Below are positions 8,823 through 16,657 of a DNA stretch of 64,000 nt, piece by piece. The position numbers were made by a program, and so were the translations under genes. The stretch's first letter is position 1, and each line of letters starts with the position of its first letter. The stretch is from Streptomyces sp. BK340 (lineage in GTDB: Bacteria > Actinomycetota > Actinomycetes > Streptomycetales > Streptomycetaceae). A model generated the notes under the pieces. That model was not told where the DNA came from and made no database searches. It saw nothing but the letters and a program-made list of their open reading frames with translations. The stretch spans positions 62,001 to 126,000 of the forward strand of contig NZ_VISR01000024.1 of assembly GCF_007827595.1 (NCBI RefSeq), written 5' to 3'.

Positions 8823-9372
8823 GGGCGTCTCCTTCGAGAGGGACCGGCATCTCGGCGAGCGGACTCGCCGCCACCGACCAGCGGGCGTACCGGCGGCGGC
8901 CGTACAGCAGGGGCTCGCCGGCGTCCGCCAGCGTGACTCCGGTGACCCGGCCGAAGACGGCCGTGTGGTCGCCGACCTCGACCGCCTGCGCGATCTCGCA
9001 GTCCGCGACAGCCAGCGCCGCACCGGTCAGATGGGGGCCGCCGGCGCCCAGGGGCAGCCGCCACTCGGCGCGCTCGAAGCGGTCGGCGTTGCCGGAGGCG
9101 AACAGGTCGGAGACGTCGCGGGCCCGCTCGTCCAGGAGGTTGACGGCGAACCGGCCGCTCTCCAGGGCGGCCTGCAGGGTCGGCCCCGCGGTGCGCAGGC
9201 AGACCACCAGGGTCGCCGGGTCGAGGGCCACGCTCGCCAGTGAGCTGCAGGTCATCCCGCGCGGAACGGAGTCGGCGTCGAGCGCCGTGACGACGGAGAC
9301 CCCGGACGGGAAGCAGGACATCAGCGGGCGTATGTCGGTGTTGCCGGACGACGTGCTCAGGGATGTGCTCAT
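8803..9372 (-). CDS. Flavin reductase, likely partner of the tryptophan halogenase
   Basis: 189 aa, flavin reductase-like (FMN-binding split-barrel) family. Family members use NAD(P)H to deliver free FADH2 or FMNH2 to two-component enzymes; RebF, PrnF and similar proteins feed tryptophan halogenases. Family features seen: FPSGVSVVTA near the N-terminus, then SSLASVALDPATLVVC and the FAVNLLDE strand. ATG 9372 is chosen over the longer frame because GGAG lies nine bases upstream. The gene lies 84 bp downstream of the halogenase on the same strand, so they probably form one transcript. Confidence 0.88.
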   Translation of the reverse strand: MSTSLSTSSGNTDIRPLMSCFPSGVSVVTALDADSVPRGMTCSSLASVALDPATLVVCLRTAGPTLQAALESGRFAVNLLDERARDVSDLFASGNADRFERAEWRLPLGAGGPHLTGAALAVADCEIAQAVEVGDHTAVFGRVTGVTLADAGEPLLYGRRRYARWSVAASPLAEMPVPLEGDARVGTRL

Positions 9373-9456
9373 GCAGGAGGACTCCTGTCCGTGAGAGGCC
9401 GGCGGTGCCGCGCCGCCGGGAGCGACGGGCACCGCCGTGCGGTGCTGGACCTGGGC

Positions 9457-11058
9457 CTACTTGCCGTGCAGCTGGCGCAGGTAGTCGTAGGTGCTGGGGA
9501 GGGTCTGCAGCAGGTGCTCCTGCTGCTGCCGTACCTGCTCGAACAGCGGCTCGGCGCCCGCCACGGACTCCGGCTTGTGGGCGAGGGCCGGCAGCGGGGT
9601 GTCGGGTTCCAGGCCGAGGCCGGCGAAGATGCAGTAGTAGCTGCCGTTGGTCCAGAAGTTCCGGAACTCCGCCTCGAAATTGCCGTAGTACGTGGACTCG
9701 TCGGCGATCGGCGAATTGATCGGCAGGCCGGCTTTGTAGGCCTCGATCTTCTTCTGGATGTTCTCCGGCAGCGTCAGCTCCTTCTGGGCCCGCCAGAACG
9801 GGCTGTCGTTGCGCGGGGCGTAGTAGAAGTGGGCCTGGATGAAGTCGCGGGTGTCGTCGAACATCACCTCGATCTCGTTGTTGAAACTGTCGACCAGCGC
9901 CGGGTTGAAGGTGCGGTCCGGGAAATGCTTCGCGAGCTGGTAGATGGCGGCTGTGATGAAGTAGATGCCGGTCGACTCCAGCGGCTCGAGGAAGCAGGAG
10001 GCGAGGCCGATGCTCACCACGTTGTTGACCCAGGCGCGACGGTTGCGGCCGACCCGGAAACGGACGTGGTTGAACTTGGTCTCGGCCGGGTCCAGATTCC
10101 ACATTTCGCAGAATTCCCGGGTCGCCTCGTCCTGCGAGGTGAACTTGCTGGAGTAGACGTAGCCGGAGCCGAAGCGGCCCAGCATCGGGATCTTCCAGGC
10201 CCAGCCGGAGGACATCGCGATGGCGGAGGTGTACGGCTCCACACCGTTCGCCTCGTCGTCGTGCGGGACGGCGGTGGCGACCGCGCTGTCGCACATGAGG
10301 TGGTCGCTCATGTCCAGGAACGGCTCGCCCAGGGCCTTGTTGATCAGCAGCCCGCGGAAGCCCGAGCAGTCCACGAACAGGTCCGCGTCCAGCACCCGCC
10401 CGGACTTGCAGTGCAGCGCGGTGACGTACCCGCGCTGGTCCTGCTCGACCCGCACCATCTCGTCCTGGACGTGCTCGACGCCCTGCTTGTCGGTGGCGAA
10501 CCGGCGCAGGAAGTCGGCGACCAGCGCCGCGTCGAAGTGCCAGGCGTAGCGGGTGGAGGGGGTGCCGTCGAGCCACTTCGGGGAGAGATTGGCGTCCATC
10601 ACCGGGGGCTCGCGGAAGCACGAGTAGTCGAACGGCTCGTCCGTGCGGCCCTCGTGCCTGTTCTTGAACCAGTAGTGCGACAACGGCGTGTTGTCGTGGT
10701 CCGGCAGGATGCCGAACGGGTGGTAGAAGTGGTCCGGCCGGCCGTCGTCCAGCGTGCGGGCCCCGGGCTCACCGCGGCCCGGCGTGCGCCAGTTGACGAA
10801 GCGCACCGCCATCTTGAAACTGGCGTTGCACTCCCGCATCCACTCCTCCTCGGGTATCCCGAGATAGTCGAAGAGCACGCGGTGCAGATTGGGAACGGTG
10901 GCCTCGCCCACGCCGATCCGGGGAATGGCGGGAGCCTCCAGCACCTGGATGTCCACGGTGCCCTGCAGCGCCTTGCCCAGATAGGCAGCGGTCATCCAGC
11001 CGGCCGTGCCGCCGCCGAGAATGACGACCTTACGGATACGCGAGTCGGTATCGGTCAT
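9457..11058 (-). CDS. Flavin-dependent tryptophan halogenase (6-/7-halogenase clade)
   Basis: 533 aa. The enzyme family uses FADH2, O2 and chloride or bromide to halogenate the indole ring of free tryptophan. Motifs: FAD-binding GGGTAG at 15-20, catalytic Lys82 in NASFKMAV (PrnA/RebH Lys79), GWAWKIP at 285-291, and Glu361 in PLESTGIYF. By recall of PrnA, RebH, Thal and PyrH sequences, it has the insertions of the 6-/7-halogenases and not the shorter PyrH 5-halogenase type, with strong Thal/PrnA-like stretches. ATG 11058 follows a GGAGAGAG sequence. It is transcribed divergently from the SbnA-like gene from a repeat-type promoter at 11132-11173. Regiochemistry is an inference. Confidence 0.93.
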   Translation of the reverse strand: MTDTDSRIRKVVILGGGTAGWMTAAYLGKALQGTVDIQVLEAPAIPRIGVGEATVPNLHRVLFDYLGIPEEEWMRECNASFKMAVRFVNWRTPGRGEPGARTLDDGRPDHFYHPFGILPDHDNTPLSHYWFKNRHEGRTDEPFDYSCFREPPVMDANLSPKWLDGTPSTRYAWHFDAALVADFLRRFATDKQGVEHVQDEMVRVEQDQRGYVTALHCKSGRVLDADLFVDCSGFRGLLINKALGEPFLDMSDHLMCDSAVATAVPHDDEANGVEPYTSAIAMSSGWAWKIPMLGRFGSGYVYSSKFTSQDEATREFCEMWNLDPAETKFNHVRFRVGRNRRAWVNNVVSIGLASCFLEPLESTGIYFITAAIYQLAKHFPDRTFNPALVDSFNNEIEVMFDDTRDFIQAHFYYAPRNDSPFWRAQKELTLPENIQKKIEAYKAGLPINSPIADESTYYGNFEAEFRNFWTNGSYYCIFAGLGLEPDTPLPALAHKPESVAGAEPLFEQVRQQQEHLLQTLPSTYDYLRQLHGK

Positions 11059-11131
11059 ATGCGGGGCTCTCTCTCCTGGTCGGGTGGGTCGGGAGCACAT
11101 TCGTCCCGACGCTGTCGAGCGATTCCACGCC

Positions 11132-11173
11132 AGATTCGGAGGGCCGGCTATGCCGCTTCTATAGATGGCTGGA
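11132..11173 (-). promoter_or_regulatory. SARP-type promoter of the halogenase operon
   Basis: On the minus strand, 11-bp units at 11152-11162 and 11141-11151 begin with ATAGAAG and ATAGCCG; the unit before them (11163-11173) is degenerate. Seven bases beyond the last heptamer is GAATCT (11137-11132) as -10. The leader to the halogenase ATG is about 65 bases. Confidence 0.65.
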
Positions 11174-11184
11174 ATCTCTGCTTG

Positions 11185-11226
11185 AGCAGCCTTGTATGGG
11201 TGAGGTATAGGCGGCCCGGCGATTGT
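11185..11226 (+). promoter_or_regulatory. SARP-type promoter of the SbnA-like gene
   Basis: Units at 11196-11206 and 11207-11217 begin with ATGGGTG and ATAGGCG, with a degenerate unit before them. Seven bases later is GATTGT (11221-11226) as -10. This site lies 12 bp from the divergent halogenase site, so one regulator may control both. Confidence 0.6.
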
Positions 11227-11279
11227 CGGGTGGCATAGAAAACCGCCCCGCAACTCCCAGCAGAGGATGGCTGCATCAG

Positions 11280-12380
11280 ATGCCGTACGAAGACGGGAAT
11301 GCCGTTGCCCCGGGGCCGGGCGGACTCCCCGGTACTCCGCCGGCCGGACTCAAGGGAATCCTTTCCGCGGTGGGGGGAACCCCGCTGATCGAGCTGGAAC
11401 GGCTCGTCCCGGGATTCCCCGGCAGGCTGTTGGCCAAAGCCGAACGGTTCAACCCCGGCGGCAGTGTCAAGGACCGCTCCGCGCTCGGCATGGTGCTGGG
11501 CCGGATCCGCTCCGGGGAGCTCGTGCCCGGCCGTTCCACGGTGATCGAGTCCAGCTCCGGCAACCTCGCGATCGGACTCGCCCAGATCTGCGGGTACTTC
11601 GGACTGCGCCTCGTCTGCGTGGTCGACGCCCGCACCACCCAGCAGAACATCGCGATCCTGCGCGCCTACGGCGCCGAGGTCGAAGTGGTCCGCGATCCGG
11701 ACCCGGTCACCGGTGAACTGCTGCCCGCGCGGCTGCGCCGGGTGGCCGAACTGCTGGCCGAAACCCACGACTCGTACTGGCCCGACCAGTACGCCAACCC
11801 CCTCAACCGGCAGGCGCACCTGACCACCATGCGGGAGATCGCCGAGGCGCTCGACGGACAGGTGGACCACCTGGTCCTGGCCGCCGGCACCGGCGGCACC
11901 CTGGGCGGCTGCGCCGAGTACATCCGGCAGGCGGGACTCGCCACCACCGTGCACGCCGTCGACGCCGTCGGCAGTGTGCTGTTCGGGCCGACCGCGAGCT
12001 GCAAGCGGCTGGTGCCCGGGCACGGTGCCTCGGTACGGCCCAAGCTGCTGCGCACCGCGGACGCCGACCACGTCATCCACGTCACCGACCTGGACTGTGT
12101 GGTGGGCTGCCGGCGGCTGGTGCGGCGCGAGGCGATCCTCGCCGGCGGCTCCTCCGGTGCGGTCGTGTCCGCGCTGGAGAGCGTCCTGCCCCACGTCGAA
12201 CCGGGCGCGAACGTCGTGCTGATCCTGCCCGACGGCGGCGACCGCTACCTGGACACGATCTACGACGACGCCTGGGTACGGCGTCACTTCGGCGCGGTCT
12301 CCCACCTCTGGGACGACGGCACCATGTTCCCCCAACCCGCCGGGAACGCGAGCGAGTTGGCCGATATAGGGCATCGATAG
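11280..12380 (+). CDS. sbnA: SbnA-like N-(2-amino-2-carboxyethyl)-L-glutamate synthase (2,3-diaminopropionate biosynthesis)
   Basis: 366 aa PLP enzyme of the cysteine synthase family. SbnA condenses O-phospho-L-serine with L-glutamate; the SbnB-like enzyme at 2656 then releases 2,3-diaminopropionate. PLP lysine is K64 in GGSVKDRSA, and the phosphate/substrate loop is SSSGNLAIG. ATG 11280 is the first in-frame start after the promoter; the protein is about 25 residues longer at the N-terminus than the family core, so a later start cannot be excluded. Homologues called VioB or CmnB make Dap in the viomycin and capreomycin pathways. A cysteine synthase role is the alternative, but the SbnB-like partner supports Dap. 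Confidence 0.88.
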   Translation: MPYEDGNAVAPGPGGLPGTPPAGLKGILSAVGGTPLIELERLVPGFPGRLLAKAERFNPGGSVKDRSALGMVLGRIRSGELVPGRSTVIESSSGNLAIGLAQICGYFGLRLVCVVDARTTQQNIAILRAYGAEVEVVRDPDPVTGELLPARLRRVAELLAETHDSYWPDQYANPLNRQAHLTTMREIAEALDGQVDHLVLAAGTGGTLGGCAEYIRQAGLATTVHAVDAVGSVLFGPTASCKRLVPGHGASVRPKLLRTADADHVIHVTDLDCVVGCRRLVRREAILAGGSSGAVVSALESVLPHVEPGANVVLILPDGGDRYLDTIYDDAWVRRHFGAVSHLWDDGTMFPQPAGNASELADIGHR

Positions 12381-12396
12381 CCGGCCCGCCCAGCAT
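12355..12396 (+). promoter_or_regulatory. SARP-type promoter of the ACP-KS-CLF operon
   Basis: Units at 12366-12376 and 12377-12387 begin with ATAGGGC and ATAGCCG. Seven bases later is CAGCAT (12391-12396) as -10. The site overlaps the stop codon of the preceding SbnA-like gene (12378-12380), so the ACP operon has its own promoter even though it follows a co-directional gene. Confidence 0.65.
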
Positions 12397-12447
12397 GGTC
12401 GGCATCGACCACGGAACCCCCTTTCATCCCCTTTACGGAGGCATCCC

Positions 12448-12711
12448 ATGACCACGCAGATCCCCGCCCTGGGCGAGACCGAGCAGAGCCAGATCAAGGA
12501 CATCGTCTGCGACATCCTCGAGCTGGAGCTCGACGAGGTCACCGACACCAGCCTGTTCAAGGAGGAGCACGACGCCGACTCGCTGCGCACCATCGAGATC
12601 CTGGCCTCCCTGGAGCGCACCTTCGGCATCACCCTGAAGCAGTCCGAGCTGAGCCGCATGGTCAACCTCGCCGGCGTCTACGCCGTGGTCGCCGAGGCCA
12701 AGGCCCAGTGA
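12448..12711 (+). CDS. Discrete acyl carrier protein
   Basis: 87 aa, acidic helical carrier protein. The phosphopantetheine site is Ser45 in HDADSLRTIE. ATG start with TACGGAGG upstream. It is the first gene of the KS/CLF operon and overlaps the KS start (GTGA), so it is very probably the carrier on which the acyl chain is built. Activation needs a PPTase; two are encoded at 48029 and 54458. Confidence 0.9.
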   Translation: MTTQIPALGETEQSQIKDIVCDILELELDEVTDTSLFKEEHDADSLRTIEILASLERTFGITLKQSELSRMVNLAGVYAVVAEAKAQ

Positions 12712-13946
12712 CCGGCGCCCGGCACCGGGTGGTCGTCACCGGCCTCGGGGTGGTGACCAGCATCGGCACCGGAGTGGACGCGTTCGCCGCGGGCCTGCGG
12801 GCCGGGCGCAGCGGCGCGAAGCCCATCACCGCCTTCGACACCACCGGCTTCGCCTACTCCAACGCCTGCGAGATCACCGACTTCGACCCCGAGGCCTGGA
12901 TCACCGAGCAGTCGCCGGACGACCTCGGCCGCGCCGCCCAGTTCGCGGTCGCCGCGAGCCGGATGGCGGTGGCCGACGCCGGCCTCACCGAGGAGCAGGT
13001 GCGCGAGGTCCGGTCGCTGGTCTCCGTCGGCACCACCGACGGTGAGTCCCGCGACCTGGACCACCTCACCGGGCTGCAGGTCAACGGCGGTGACGACGTG
13101 CTCGACGCCGTGGTGGCCCGCCGGGTGTGGCCGGGCCGGCTGTCCGCCGGGATCGTGCGCGAACTCGGCCTGGAGGACGTGGAGACGGTCACCGTCCCCA
13201 CCGCCTGCGCCGCCGGAAACTACGCCGTCGGATACGGCTACGACGCGATCAGCTCGGGCGACGTCGAGATGGCGCTGTGCGGGGGCGCGGACGCGCTGTG
13301 CCGCAAGACCTTCACCGGCTTCTACCGGCTCGGCACCATCGCACCCGACGTGTGCCGTCCGTTCGACGCCGACCGGCAGGGCATCCTGACCGGCGAGGGC
13401 GCCGGCATCCTGCTCATGGAGTCGCTGGAGTCCGCGCTGGCCCGCGGCGCCCGCATCTACGCCGAGGTGCTCGGCTACGGGCTGTCCTGCGACGCCAGCC
13501 ACCCCGTCGCCCCGGACCGCGACTCGATCGCCCGCTGCATCACGGCCGCGCACCGCAACGCCGGAATCGAGGCGGCCGACGTCGACTTCATCTCGGCGCA
13601 CGGCACCGGCACCAAGGCCAACGACGTCACCGAGGTCGGCGCGATCCGGCAGGTGTTCGGCGCGGAACTGCCGCGCACCGTCTCCATCAAGTCGATGATC
13701 GGGCACACCATGGGCGCCGCCAGCGCCCTCGCCTCGGCGGCCTGTGCGCTCGCCCTGCGCGACGGCTTCATCCCGCCCACCGTCAACCACCGCACCACCG
13801 ACCCCGAGTGCGCGGTCGACTGCGTGCCCAACGAGGCAGTCGAGGCGGACCTGAGGGTCGTGCAGAACAACGGCCTCGCCTTCGGCGGCAACAACGCGGT
13901 GCTGGTGCTCGGCCGGTGGGACACACCCGCGCCGGCCGCGGCCTGA
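12708..13946 (+). CDS. Type II beta-ketoacyl synthase, KS-alpha/FabF-like
   Basis: 412 aa. It catalyses decarboxylative Claisen condensation on ACP-bound chains. The triad is present: Cys167 in TACAAG, His298 in SAHGTGT, and His333 in GHTMGAA. It is paired with a CLF-like partner lacking the Cys (14037), with a discrete ACP and a ketoreductase. That set, KS/CLF plus reducing enzymes, is known from highly reducing type II PKSs making polyene or cinnamoyl-type chains (for example the ishigamide and skyllamycin-type systems). Ordinary fatty-acid synthesis is the alternative, but the CLF partner argues against it. Confidence 0.9.
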   Translation: MTGARHRVVVTGLGVVTSIGTGVDAFAAGLRAGRSGAKPITAFDTTGFAYSNACEITDFDPEAWITEQSPDDLGRAAQFAVAASRMAVADAGLTEEQVREVRSLVSVGTTDGESRDLDHLTGLQVNGGDDVLDAVVARRVWPGRLSAGIVRELGLEDVETVTVPTACAAGNYAVGYGYDAISSGDVEMALCGGADALCRKTFTGFYRLGTIAPDVCRPFDADRQGILTGEGAGILLMESLESALARGARIYAEVLGYGLSCDASHPVAPDRDSIARCITAAHRNAGIEAADVDFISAHGTGTKANDVTEVGAIRQVFGAELPRTVSIKSMIGHTMGAASALASAACALALRDGFIPPTVNHRTTDPECAVDCVPNEAVEADLRVVQNNGLAFGGNNAVLVLGRWDTPAPAAA

Positions 13947-13996
13947 GACGGACGGCCTGAAACAGACCTCCTGAGACAGACCGCCTGAGACCGACA
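13941..13996. repeat. Four tandem 14-bp repeats between KS and CLF
   Basis: Four consecutive copies of a unit close to gcctgagacagacc start at 13941, 13955, 13969 and 13983. The first contains the KS stop codon (13944-13946). The spacer between KS and CLF (90 bp) is otherwise free of features except the CLF ribosome site at about 14021. Likely slippage-generated. Confidence 0.7.
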
Positions 13997-14036
13997 CAGC
14001 ACACCGACACACGACGACAGAGGGGAGTGGGACGCC

Positions 14037-15131
14037 ATGGCAGCCGAAACGGGCGCGCCGCCGGCGGAGCTGGTGATATCGGGCTGGGCCGTGTCCTCGC
14101 CGTACGGACTGGGCAGGACCGCCTTCGCCGGGGGCCTCGCGTCCGGACGGCGTGCGATCGCCCCGCTGGACGGCGCCGACTGGCCGGTGCCGTACGAGGA
14201 GGCCGGGCTGATCCCCGGCTTCGACATCAAGGCGGTACTGGGCCGCAAGGGCACCCGTTCCATGGACCGGGTCACCGGCATCGCGGCCGCCACGGTCGGG
14301 ATGCTCCTCGCGGAGTACGGGACCGGGCTCGCCGCCGACCCGGAGTCGACCGGGCTGGTCCTCGGCACCTCCGGCAGCGTGCAGTCGATCATGGACTTCA
14401 CGCGGGACGCGCTCACCGGTGACAAGCCCTACCTCGTCGACCCGGCACGCTTCCCCAACACCGTCATGAACTGCCCCACCGGGCAGAGCGCCATCCGGCA
14501 CACCCTCAAGGGCCCCAACGTCACCGTCTCCGGCGGCGCGGCGACCGCGCTGCTCTCGCTGCAGTACGCCTCCCGGCTGCTGCGCGGCGGGCACGGCCGG
14601 GCGCTGCTGGCGGGCGCGGCCGAGGAGTTCTCCGTGCAGCGCGCCCGCCTGGAGCGGGTCGCCGACCACGGGGGCGCCGCACCGCAGCCGCTCGGCGAGG
14701 GCGCCGCGCTGTTCCTGCTGGAGGACGCGGCGGACGCCCGGGAGTCCGGCCGTCCGGTCCTGGCCGCCGTCCTCGGCTCCCGCTTCCGCGCCTTCCAGGA
14801 CACCGCGCGGGCCGGTACGGCACTGGAGCGCTGTGTCGCCGACGTGCTGGCCGCCGCGGGCGCCGCCCCGGACGACGTGGAGCTGATCGCGCCCGGCACC
14901 CCGCCCGGACTGCTCGGCAAGCAGGAGGAGTCCGCGCTCGACGGCCTCACCGGCAACCGGCTGCCCGTCCGCTCCCTGGTCGGTGACGCCGGCGCCGCCT
15001 CCGCCGCCTTCCAGCTCGCCGCCGTCCTCGCCGAGGCGGAGGCCGACCCGCGTCTGGTGGACCGGCTGACCCTGGTCACCGCCGTCGACCGCGACGGCAC
15101 CGCGGGCGCGGTGCTGCTGCGCCTGGCCTGA
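14037..15131 (+). CDS. Chain-length-factor-like ketosynthase partner (KS-beta)
   Basis: 364 aa, thiolase-fold protein homologous to KS but lacking the catalytic cysteine: the nucleophile elbow reads VSGGAATAL around residues 164-172. It is also shorter than KS-alpha and lacks a clear second His motif. Such partners form heterodimers with KS-alpha and set chain length. ATG start with GAGGGGAG upstream. Position directly after KS supports heterodimer formation. Confidence 0.85.
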   Translation: MAAETGAPPAELVISGWAVSSPYGLGRTAFAGGLASGRRAIAPLDGADWPVPYEEAGLIPGFDIKAVLGRKGTRSMDRVTGIAAATVGMLLAEYGTGLAADPESTGLVLGTSGSVQSIMDFTRDALTGDKPYLVDPARFPNTVMNCPTGQSAIRHTLKGPNVTVSGGAATALLSLQYASRLLRGGHGRALLAGAAEEFSVQRARLERVADHGGAAPQPLGEGAALFLLEDAADARESGRPVLAAVLGSRFRAFQDTARAGTALERCVADVLAAAGAAPDDVELIAPGTPPGLLGKQEESALDGLTGNRLPVRSLVGDAGAASAAFQLAAVLAEAEADPRLVDRLTLVTAVDRDGTAGAVLLRLA

Positions 15132-15194
15132 CGGCCGTAACCCCCGGCACTTCCGAAACCAACGGTCCGAACTTCCTAGGAGAGAGGCAAGTCC

Positions 15195-15938
15195 ATGTCC
15201 GACACACCGAGGCCGGTGGCGCTCGTCACCGGTGGATCGCGCGGTATCGGGCGGGCCGTCGTGGAGACGCTGGCCCGGGACGGCTACGACGTGGCGCTGT
15301 GTTTCCAGTCCAACGAACAGGCGGGCGAGCTGGCCGCGAAGGCGGCCGAAGCGCACGGCGCGCGGACCCTGGCGCGCCGGGTCGACGTGACCGACCGGGC
15401 CGCCGTGGCGGACTTCGTGCAGCAGACCGAGGACCGGCTCGGCCCGGTCGACGTCCTGGTCACCGCGGCCGGCATCGTCCGGGACGGCCATCTGGCGATG
15501 ATGGCCGACGAGGACTGGGACGCCGTCCTGCGCACCAACCTCGACGGCACGTACCACTTCGTCAAGGCGCTCGCCTTCCCCATGATGAAGCGCCGCCGCG
15601 GCACGGTGATCACGCTCTCCTCGGTCGCGGCGGAGGGCCACGCCACCCAGGCCAACTACTCCGCGTCCAAGGCCGGGATCATCGGCCTCACCAAGGCCTT
15701 CGCCAAGGAGGCCGGCCGGTCCGGCATCCGCGCCAACGTGGTCGCCCCCGGCTTCATCGGCACCGACATGACCGGCGGGCTCTCCGAGAAGCACGTCAAG
15801 GAGATGACCCGCCGCATCCCGCTGGGCCGCTTCGGCGAGCCGCAGGAGGTCGCCGAACTGGTGTCGTTCCTGGCGGGCGAGCGCGCCTCGTACATCACCG
15901 GACAGGTCTTCGCCATCGACGGCGGCCTGGTCGTCTGA
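15195..15938 (+). CDS. FabG-type 3-oxoacyl-ACP reductase (ketoreductase)
   Basis: 247 aa short-chain dehydrogenase. Cofactor motif TGGSRGIG starts at residue 12; the catalytic residues are Ser142/143, Tyr155 and Lys159 (YSASK), with Asn115. It reduces beta-ketoacyl-ACP intermediates with NADPH. AGGAGAGAGG precedes the ATG. It should act iteratively with the KS/CLF. I see no separate FabZ-like or hot-dog dehydratase in the operon, so the dehydration step must be done elsewhere or by another protein. Confidence 0.92.
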   Translation: MSDTPRPVALVTGGSRGIGRAVVETLARDGYDVALCFQSNEQAGELAAKAAEAHGARTLARRVDVTDRAAVADFVQQTEDRLGPVDVLVTAAGIVRDGHLAMMADEDWDAVLRTNLDGTYHFVKALAFPMMKRRRGTVITLSSVAAEGHATQANYSASKAGIIGLTKAFAKEAGRSGIRANVVAPGFIGTDMTGGLSEKHVKEMTRRIPLGRFGEPQEVAELVSFLAGERASYITGQVFAIDGGLVV

Positions 15939-15964
15939 CCACGGCACCACGGAAGGAATCAGCC

Positions 15965-16657
15965 ATGCCACGCGCCGCCCGGCCGCCGCGGTTCTACTTC
16001 AACCTGCGCAGCCCCTACAACTTCTTCGCCCTGCGCGCGCTGCGCGCCCACCGCCCCGACCTGCTCGACCGGCTGGAGTGGCGGCCCTTCTGGGAGCCCG
16101 ACGAGACCAGCCAGAAGCTGCTCGCCGAGGCCGGGGCCGAGTTCCCGTACACGCCCATGTCCCGGGCCAAGCAGTTCTACATCCTGCGTGACGTGCGCCG
16201 CCTGGCCACCGCGCGCGGACTGGAGCTGACCTGGCCGGTGGACGCCGAGCCGTGGTGGGAGCCCGCGCACCTGACCTGGTTCGCAGCCGAGCGGCACGGC
16301 CTCGGCCAGGCCTGGGTCGAGCGGGCCGGCCGGGCCCGCTGGCTGGAGGGCCGCGACCTGTGCGACCCGGCCACGGTCGCCGAACTCGCCGCCGAACTCG
16401 GCTTCGAGGCCGCCGACACCGACGACACCGAGCTGCGCGCCCAGGGCGCCAGGGCGCTGCTGGACGTCGTACGCGACGGCGTGTTCGGGGTGCCGTACTT
16501 CATCAACGGCTCGGAGCCCTACTGGGGTCTGGACCGGGTGGCCGACTTCGTCGCCTCCTTCGGCCAGCCGGGCGAGGAGACCGACCCGGACGCCGCCGAC
16601 CTGTCCGTCGTCGCGGGCCGCGCCTCCGACCTGAGCCACGCGGGAGGCTGCGGATGA
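15965..16657 (+). CDS. DsbA-fold protein, 2-hydroxychromene-2-carboxylate isomerase family
   Basis: 230 aa, thioredoxin/kappa-GST-like fold. Known relatives are glutathione-type cis/trans isomerases, and family members recur in polyene and cinnamoyl lipopeptide clusters, where an isomerase role has been proposed. The active-site region is FYFNLRSPYNFFA with Ser16 where thioredoxins have Cys; the cis-Pro segment is GVPYF. GGAAGGAA precedes ATG 15965, and the stop overlaps the next start. Here it may isomerise double bonds of the ACP-bound chain. The family call is good; the reaction is inferred. Confidence 0.8.
   Translation: MPRAARPPRFYFNLRSPYNFFALRALRAHRPDLLDRLEWRPFWEPDETSQKLLAEAGAEFPYTPMSRAKQFYILRDVRRLATARGLELTWPVDAEPWWEPAHLTWFAAERHGLGQAWVERAGRARWLEGRDLCDPATVAELAAELGFEAADTDDTELRAQGARALLDVVRDGVFGVPYFINGSEPYWGLDRVADFVASFGQPGEETDPDAADLSVVAGRASDLSHAGGCG

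Noticed and set aside
13941..13996. 14-bp repeats as a CRISPR-like array
   Set aside because: Units abut without spacers and are far too short.
12678..15971. A 1097-residue minus-strand open frame opposite the ACP-KS-CLF-KR genes
   Set aside because: Low-complexity Gly/Arg/Val composition, no motifs; shadow of real genes.
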